A stretch of 9,508 nt of DNA from Caldisericota bacterium. GTDB taxonomy: Bacteria; Bipolaricaulota; Bipolaricaulia; Bipolaricaulales; Bipolaricaulaceae. The stretch's first letter is position 1; the number at the start of each line of letters is the position of its first letter. Positions 6,373-9,508 of this stretch are shown here, one piece after another. Below the pieces are notes generated by a model. That model ran no database searches. It was not told where the DNA came from and was given only the letters and a program-made list of their open reading frames with translations. Location of the stretch: assembly GCA_013151115.1 (NCBI GenBank), contig JAADIW010000021.1:1-9508 (forward strand), read 5' to 3'. A program made the translations under genes and the position numbers.

Positions 6373-7266
6373 TTGGGCCGTAGACGGGCAGCGCGGTGGA
6401 TGGAGGTAAGGGGATGGATCCTGACATCCCCTTACCTCCTTTATTCTTTGGTCTTCTTCGCCATTCCCCTCGCCTGGAGCCTGTGGCTTGTGTTCACCAA
6501 CTGGAACCTGATCTCCACCCGGGTCGATTTCGTGGGGCTGGACAACTTCGCCCGGGCATTCAGGAGCGCCCGGGTACACGCCGCCTTCATCAGCGCCTAT
6601 CGCATCATGGGGTTCTTCCTCCCCATGGTGCTCGTCCAATCGCTGGGCGTGGCTTTGCTCATCAACAGCCTCCCGTGGGGGCGGGCCTTCTTCTCCGTGG
6701 GATTCTTCATGCCGTACCTGGCATCGGGGGTGGCGGTGGCCCTGGTGGTACGCGGGATCCTGGCCTACAACAGCCCGGCGGCTCCCATCTTCAAGGCCCT
6801 CTTCGGTACGATCCCCAACTGGTTCGGCCACCCCGTGCTGGCGATCTTCATCATCAGCCTCCTCATCGCCTGGAAGTTCTCCGGTTACTACGCCCTGATC
6901 TTCCTCGCCGGCCTCCAGTCGATCCCCAAGGAGCTCTACGAGGCGGCGGAGCTCGACGGGGCACGGTTTCCCACCAAGCTCTTCCGCATCACCCTTCCCA
7001 TGCTGTACCCGGCTTTCTACACCGTGCTCATCATGGCGGTGGGGCTGTGTTTCGCCATCTTCACCGAGCCGTTCATGCTCACGGGCGGGGGGCCGGGACG
7101 GGCGACCCACACGTGGTACCTGGAGATCTACTACCAGGTCTTCCAAAACCTCCGGGCCGGGTACGGGGCGGCCATCTCCTTCATCAACGCGGCGATAACC
7201 TTCGCCTCCGTCCTGATCGTGCGCAGATTGATGCAACGGTGGGGGAGGGCGTTGGGCTATGAATAG
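6373..7266 (+). CDS. ABC sugar transporter permease, MalF/UgpA-type
   Basis: Encodes 297 residues. The TTG at 6373 is chosen because GAGGTGG lies 3 nt upstream; the in-frame ATG at 6400 has no comparable site. It forms half of the membrane channel of the importer. Seen: six hydrophobic segments at about 15-42, 74-98, 105-129, 154-181, 211-231 and 264-284; WILTSPYLLYSLVFFAIPLAWSL at the N-terminus, as in MalF/UgpA-like subunits; and the cytoplasmic EAA loop at about 188-212 (YEAAELDGA...F..ITLPML), which docks the ATPase. FMLTGGGPGRATHTWYLEIY after the loop is characteristic of CUT1 permeases. It lies 19 nt after the binding-protein gene and its last 8 nt overlap the second permease. No ATP-binding subunit is encoded nearby, so a shared ATPase from elsewhere is expected. 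Confidence 0.93.
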   Translation: MGRRRAARWMEVRGWILTSPYLLYSLVFFAIPLAWSLWLVFTNWNLISTRVDFVGLDNFARAFRSARVHAAFISAYRIMGFFLPMVLVQSLGVALLINSLPWGRAFFSVGFFMPYLASGVAVALVVRGILAYNSPAAPIFKALFGTIPNWFGHPVLAIFIISLLIAWKFSGYYALIFLAGLQSIPKELYEAAELDGARFPTKLFRITLPMLYPAFYTVLIMAVGLCFAIFTEPFMLTGGGPGRATHTWYLEIYYQVFQNLRAGYGAAISFINAAITFASVLIVRRLMQRWGRALGYE

Positions 7267-8092
7267 GCGCAGGTCCGCCTATACGGCCATCAAATACGCC
7301 GCCGCGGTGACCCTCCTCCTCATCTCCATCTTCCCCTACCTCTACATGGTGCTCCAATCCCTGGCGCCCTGGGACCAGGTGAACAAGGTGTTCATCCCCT
7401 CTCGGCTCACCCTCCGGTCGTACATCTGGCTGTTCACCGGGACCGAGGCCTTGGTGGCGAAGCCGTGGCTCAGGGCCTTCCTCAACAGCGTCATCGTGAG
7501 TGTCTCCTCGACCACCCTGATGGTCCTGAGCGCCGCCATCATCGGATATGCCCTGGCGAAGCTTCCCTTCCGGGGCAGGCCGTTGGTGTACAACTTCATC
7601 CTCTTCCAGATGTTCTACCCCGCGGTGATTCTCCTCATCCCCACCTTCCTCCTGGTGAAGGCGTTCGGGTGGTTCAACACCTATTGGGCGATGATCGTCC
7701 CCAAGGCGATGAGCGTGTGGGCGATCTTCATGTACACGAGCTTCTTCAAGTCCGTCCCCCAGGAGATCATTGACTCGGCCCGGGTGGACGGGGCGTCGGA
7801 GTGGCGGATCATCTTCGGGATCATGATCCCCCTCTCCAGGTCGATCACCATCATCGTGGCGCTGTTCTTGTTCATGGCGCGCTGGGAGGAGCTCCTGTGG
7901 GACCTCGTCGTGGTGCAGGACACCTCCATGAGGACCCTGAACGTGCTGCTCGCCACGATCCAGAGCAGCTACAACCCCTATCCGGGCCCGCTTTACGCCG
8001 CGGCCACCATCCTCACCCTGCCAATCCTCATCGCATTCCTCGCCTTCAGCCGCCACTTCAGCCAGGGGATCCGGCTGGTACTCGGGAAGTGA
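7259..8092 (+). CDS. ABC sugar transporter permease, MalG/UgpE-type
   Basis: Encodes 277 residues from an ATG that overlaps the end of the preceding permease by 8 nt, with GGGGGAGGG about 9 nt upstream inside that gene. It is the second channel half of the importer. Seen: six hydrophobic segments beginning with AAAVTLLLISIFPYLYMVLQSL; the LRAFLNSVIVSVSSTTLMVLSAAIIGYALAK region typical of MalG-like subunits in shortened form; the EAA loop at about 169-193 (EIIDSARVDGASEWRIIFGIMIPLSR, here SAR in place of EAA); and a C-terminus FSQGIRLVLGK close to the family's usual R.F..G...G.VKG ending. Overlap with its partner indicates coupled translation and equal dosage. It matches the family's normal length, and nothing in it looks damaged. 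Confidence 0.93.
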   Translation: MNRRRSAYTAIKYAAAVTLLLISIFPYLYMVLQSLAPWDQVNKVFIPSRLTLRSYIWLFTGTEALVAKPWLRAFLNSVIVSVSSTTLMVLSAAIIGYALAKLPFRGRPLVYNFILFQMFYPAVILLIPTFLLVKAFGWFNTYWAMIVPKAMSVWAIFMYTSFFKSVPQEIIDSARVDGASEWRIIFGIMIPLSRSITIIVALFLFMARWEELLWDLVVVQDTSMRTLNVLLATIQSSYNPYPGPLYAAATILTLPILIAFLAFSRHFSQGIRLVLGK

Positions 8093-8117
8093 GCCGGGGC
8101 GATCCCCTATGGTCGGT

Positions 8118-8146
8118 TTGAACTTCCCACCCCAAGGAGCTAGAAG
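8118..8146 (+). promoter_or_regulatory. Possible weak promoter of the amidohydrolase gene
   Basis: TTGAAC (8118-8123) and TAGAAG (8141-8146) are spaced by 17 bp; each matches four of six consensus positions. It lies in the 86-nt gap after the transporter genes, the longest gap in the right half of the window. In a G+C-rich genome such a match could be chance. Confidence 0.28.
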
Positions 8147-8178
8147 GGAAGGCACGAACCTACATCGAAGGAGGGGAG

Positions 8179-9345
8179 ATGCTGGCGATCGTCGGCGGAA
8201 CGGTGCTCACGCCCACGGAGGAACTCAAGGGGGCCACCGTCCTGGTGGAGGGGAAGACCATAACCGCGGTGGGTACCGATGTGGACGTCCCGAGCGACGC
8301 CCGGGTTATCGACGCCACCGGGAAGTACGTGATCCCGGGACTCATCGACGCCCACTGCCACACCGGCCTGTTCCCCGACGGGGTCGGCTGGAAGGAGAGC
8401 GACGGCAACGAGACCACCGATCCCATCACCCCACACCTCCGGGCCATCGACGCCGTCCACCCCGAGGACATGGCGTTCGCGGACCTGAGGAAGTGGGGTG
8501 TCACCACCATCAACACCGGGCCCGGGAGCGCGAACCTCGTCGGGGGCCAAACGGCGGTGATAAAGACCCGGGGCCGCACCGTGGAGGAGATGCTCGTGAA
8601 GGCCCCCGCGGGGATGAAGATGGCCCTGGGGGAGAACCCGAAACGTGTCTACGGCGAGCAGAAGAAGCTCCCCTCCACCCGCATGGGGAACGCCGGGTTG
8701 CTGCGGGAGTGGCTCACCAAGGCCCGGAACTACCTCCGCAAGAAGGAGCACGCCGAGAAGAAGGGCGAACCCTTCGAGGTGGATCTGAAGCTCGAGGCCC
8801 TCTCCCAGGTGCTCACGGGGAAGCTCCCGGCCCACATCCACTGCCACCGGGCCGACGATATCATGACCGCCCTCCGCATCGCCGACGAGTTCGGGATAAG
8901 GGACGTGGTGCTCATCCACGCCACCGAGGGTTACAAGGTGGCCGACATCCTCGCCGAGCGCGGGGTGCCCTGCGTGGTGGGCCCGATCCTCTTCTCGCGC
9001 ACCAAGTACGAGCTCCGGGGGATGGACCCCAGGAACCCGGTGGAGCTCTCCCGGGCCGGGGTGAAGGTGGCGATCCAGACCGACCAGATGTCGGCGGTGA
9101 AGTACATCCTGTTCGACGCGGCGCTCGCGGTGCGGGAGGGGATGGACGAGGGGGAGGCCCTCAAGGCCATCACCCTGTACCCCGCGGAGATCCTGGGGAT
9201 CGACGACCGGGTGGGTTCCATCGCCCCCGGGAGGGACGCCGATCTCGTGGTATTGGCCGCGCACCCCTTCGACGTCGCCCGGAGCCGGGTGGAGCTCGTC
9301 CTCATCGAGGGGGAGGTGGTCCACCGGGCCGGCGGGAGCGCTTGA
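8179..9345 (+). CDS. Metal-dependent amidohydrolase (imidazolonepropionase-like, COG1228 type)
   Basis: Encodes 388 residues with a strong ribosome binding site GGAGGGG at 8170-8176. Family members hydrolyse C-N bonds in small cyclic or amide substrates in the cytoplasm. Seen: the N-terminal beta-sandwich strand LAIVGGTVLTPT and KYVIPGLIDAHCH, giving the first metal-ligand pair H59/H61; HIHCHRADD with H221/H223; VVLIHATEG with H247; AIQTDQM with D302, the usual catalytic/metal Asp; and the closing sandwich YPAEILGIDDRVGSIAPGRDADLVVL. There is no clear carboxylated lysine, so it may use a mononuclear site. The region 110-190 (GPGSANLVGGQ, KAPAGMKMALGENPKRVYG) is a well-conserved signature of an uncharacterised amidohydrolase branch, from memory of such proteins. 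The position after sugar permeases may mean that the transported compound carries an amide, but a separate transcript is equally possible. No signal peptide. Confidence 0.88.
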   Translation: MLAIVGGTVLTPTEELKGATVLVEGKTITAVGTDVDVPSDARVIDATGKYVIPGLIDAHCHTGLFPDGVGWKESDGNETTDPITPHLRAIDAVHPEDMAFADLRKWGVTTINTGPGSANLVGGQTAVIKTRGRTVEEMLVKAPAGMKMALGENPKRVYGEQKKLPSTRMGNAGLLREWLTKARNYLRKKEHAEKKGEPFEVDLKLEALSQVLTGKLPAHIHCHRADDIMTALRIADEFGIRDVVLIHATEGYKVADILAERGVPCVVGPILFSRTKYELRGMDPRNPVELSRAGVKVAIQTDQMSAVKYILFDAALAVREGMDEGEALKAITLYPAEILGIDDRVGSIAPGRDADLVVLAAHPFDVARSRVELVLIEGEVVHRAGGSA

Positions 9346-9408
9346 CGCGGGCGTCCCGGGAACCCGGGCCCGGGGGCGGGGTGTATGTCCAGTGGGGGTG
9401 ATCTGCCG

Positions 9409-9508
9409 ATGCGAAGCGTGTTGATCCCGTTGGCCGTGGTGGGCCTGTCCCTCCTCTCCTTGGGCCAGGCCGACGCGGCCGCCGGTGCCCACGCGGCCGG
9501 GGGGACAC
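9409..9508 (+). CDS. N-terminus of an exported protein, cut by window edge
   Basis: An ATG at 9409, with GGGGGTGAT about 8 nt upstream, opens a frame to the right edge (33 codons) without a stop. The protein begins MRSVLIPLAVVGLSLLSLGQ and then becomes Ala/Gly rich (ADAAAGAHAAGG): a typical signal peptide with an Ala-rich cleavage region and no lipobox cysteine in view. An in-frame ATG at 9385 would add eight residues. It starts 63 nt after the amidohydrolase stop on the same strand. Too little remains to name a family, and a chance open frame in G+C-rich DNA cannot be excluded. Confidence 0.55.
   Translation, partial: MRSVLIPLAVVGLSLLSLGQADAAAGAHAAGGT

Noticed and set aside
8097..8108. GGGG-CGAT-CCCC hairpin just after the second permease
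   Set aside because: A 4-bp stem without a T-tract is not enough for a terminator, and the motif recurs by chance elsewhere in the window.
9351..9376. G+C-only palindromes (CCCGGGCCCGGG at 9363-9374 and a 6-bp stem with 8-nt loop) after the amidohydrolase gene, as a terminator
   Set aside because: No T-run follows on the + strand, and CCCGGG palindromes are common by chance in such G+C-rich DNA.
8140..9492. 450-codon antisense ORF opposite the amidohydrolase
   Set aside because: It lacks stops only because of high G+C; there is no motif, and the sense frame is a complete conserved enzyme with a strong ribosome binding site.

Overview
This is a G+C-rich bacterial window (roughly two thirds G+C by eye) with dense, short-gapped genes and frequent GTG/TTG starts. 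It carries an ABC sugar-uptake cassette next to a cluster of secreted or membrane peptidases. The substrate-binding protein has a classical signal peptide and no lipobox cysteine, which fits a diderm. The gene mix (CUT1 transporter without an ATPase, LacI regulator, COG1228-like amidohydrolase, M28 peptidase) recalls deep-branching, often thermophilic lineages such as Bipolaricaulota or Thermotogota. That placement is an impression only; no rRNA or marker gene is present.

Left part (1-3594): two tandem leftward genes encode paralogous exported HExxH metallopeptidase-like proteins that share paired-cysteine motifs. The upstream one is complete and the second runs off the left edge. Back to back with them, two rightward genes overlap by 4 nt (GTGA): a small exported protein of unknown function and a membrane-anchored M28-type aminopeptidase with all expected metal ligands. 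This arm looks like an envelope or extracellular proteolysis locus.

Middle (3593-5019): a short leftward relic of the C-terminal end of a GH130 glycoside phosphorylase lies between the M28 gene and a strong sigma70-type promoter. That promoter is bracketed by two LacI/GalR-type operator palindromes. It drives a LacI-family regulator gene that is broken: about 31 codons in the middle of the ligand-binding domain are replaced by a perfect 93-bp inverted copy of a segment from further downstream in the same gene, and the frame changes across it.

Right part (5064-9508): an extracellular sugar-binding protein and two CUT1 permeases (the latter overlapping by 8 nt) form the importer; no ATPase is encoded here. 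A metal-dependent amidohydrolase follows with its own strong ribosome binding site and possibly its own weak promoter. The start of another exported protein is cut by the right edge.

The working picture is a LacI-autoregulated oligosaccharide uptake operon that once neighboured a GH130 phosphorylase, so its substrate may have been a mannoside-type oligosaccharide. Enzyme and repressor are now both damaged. The most unusual structural feature is the inverted duplication inside the regulator gene.
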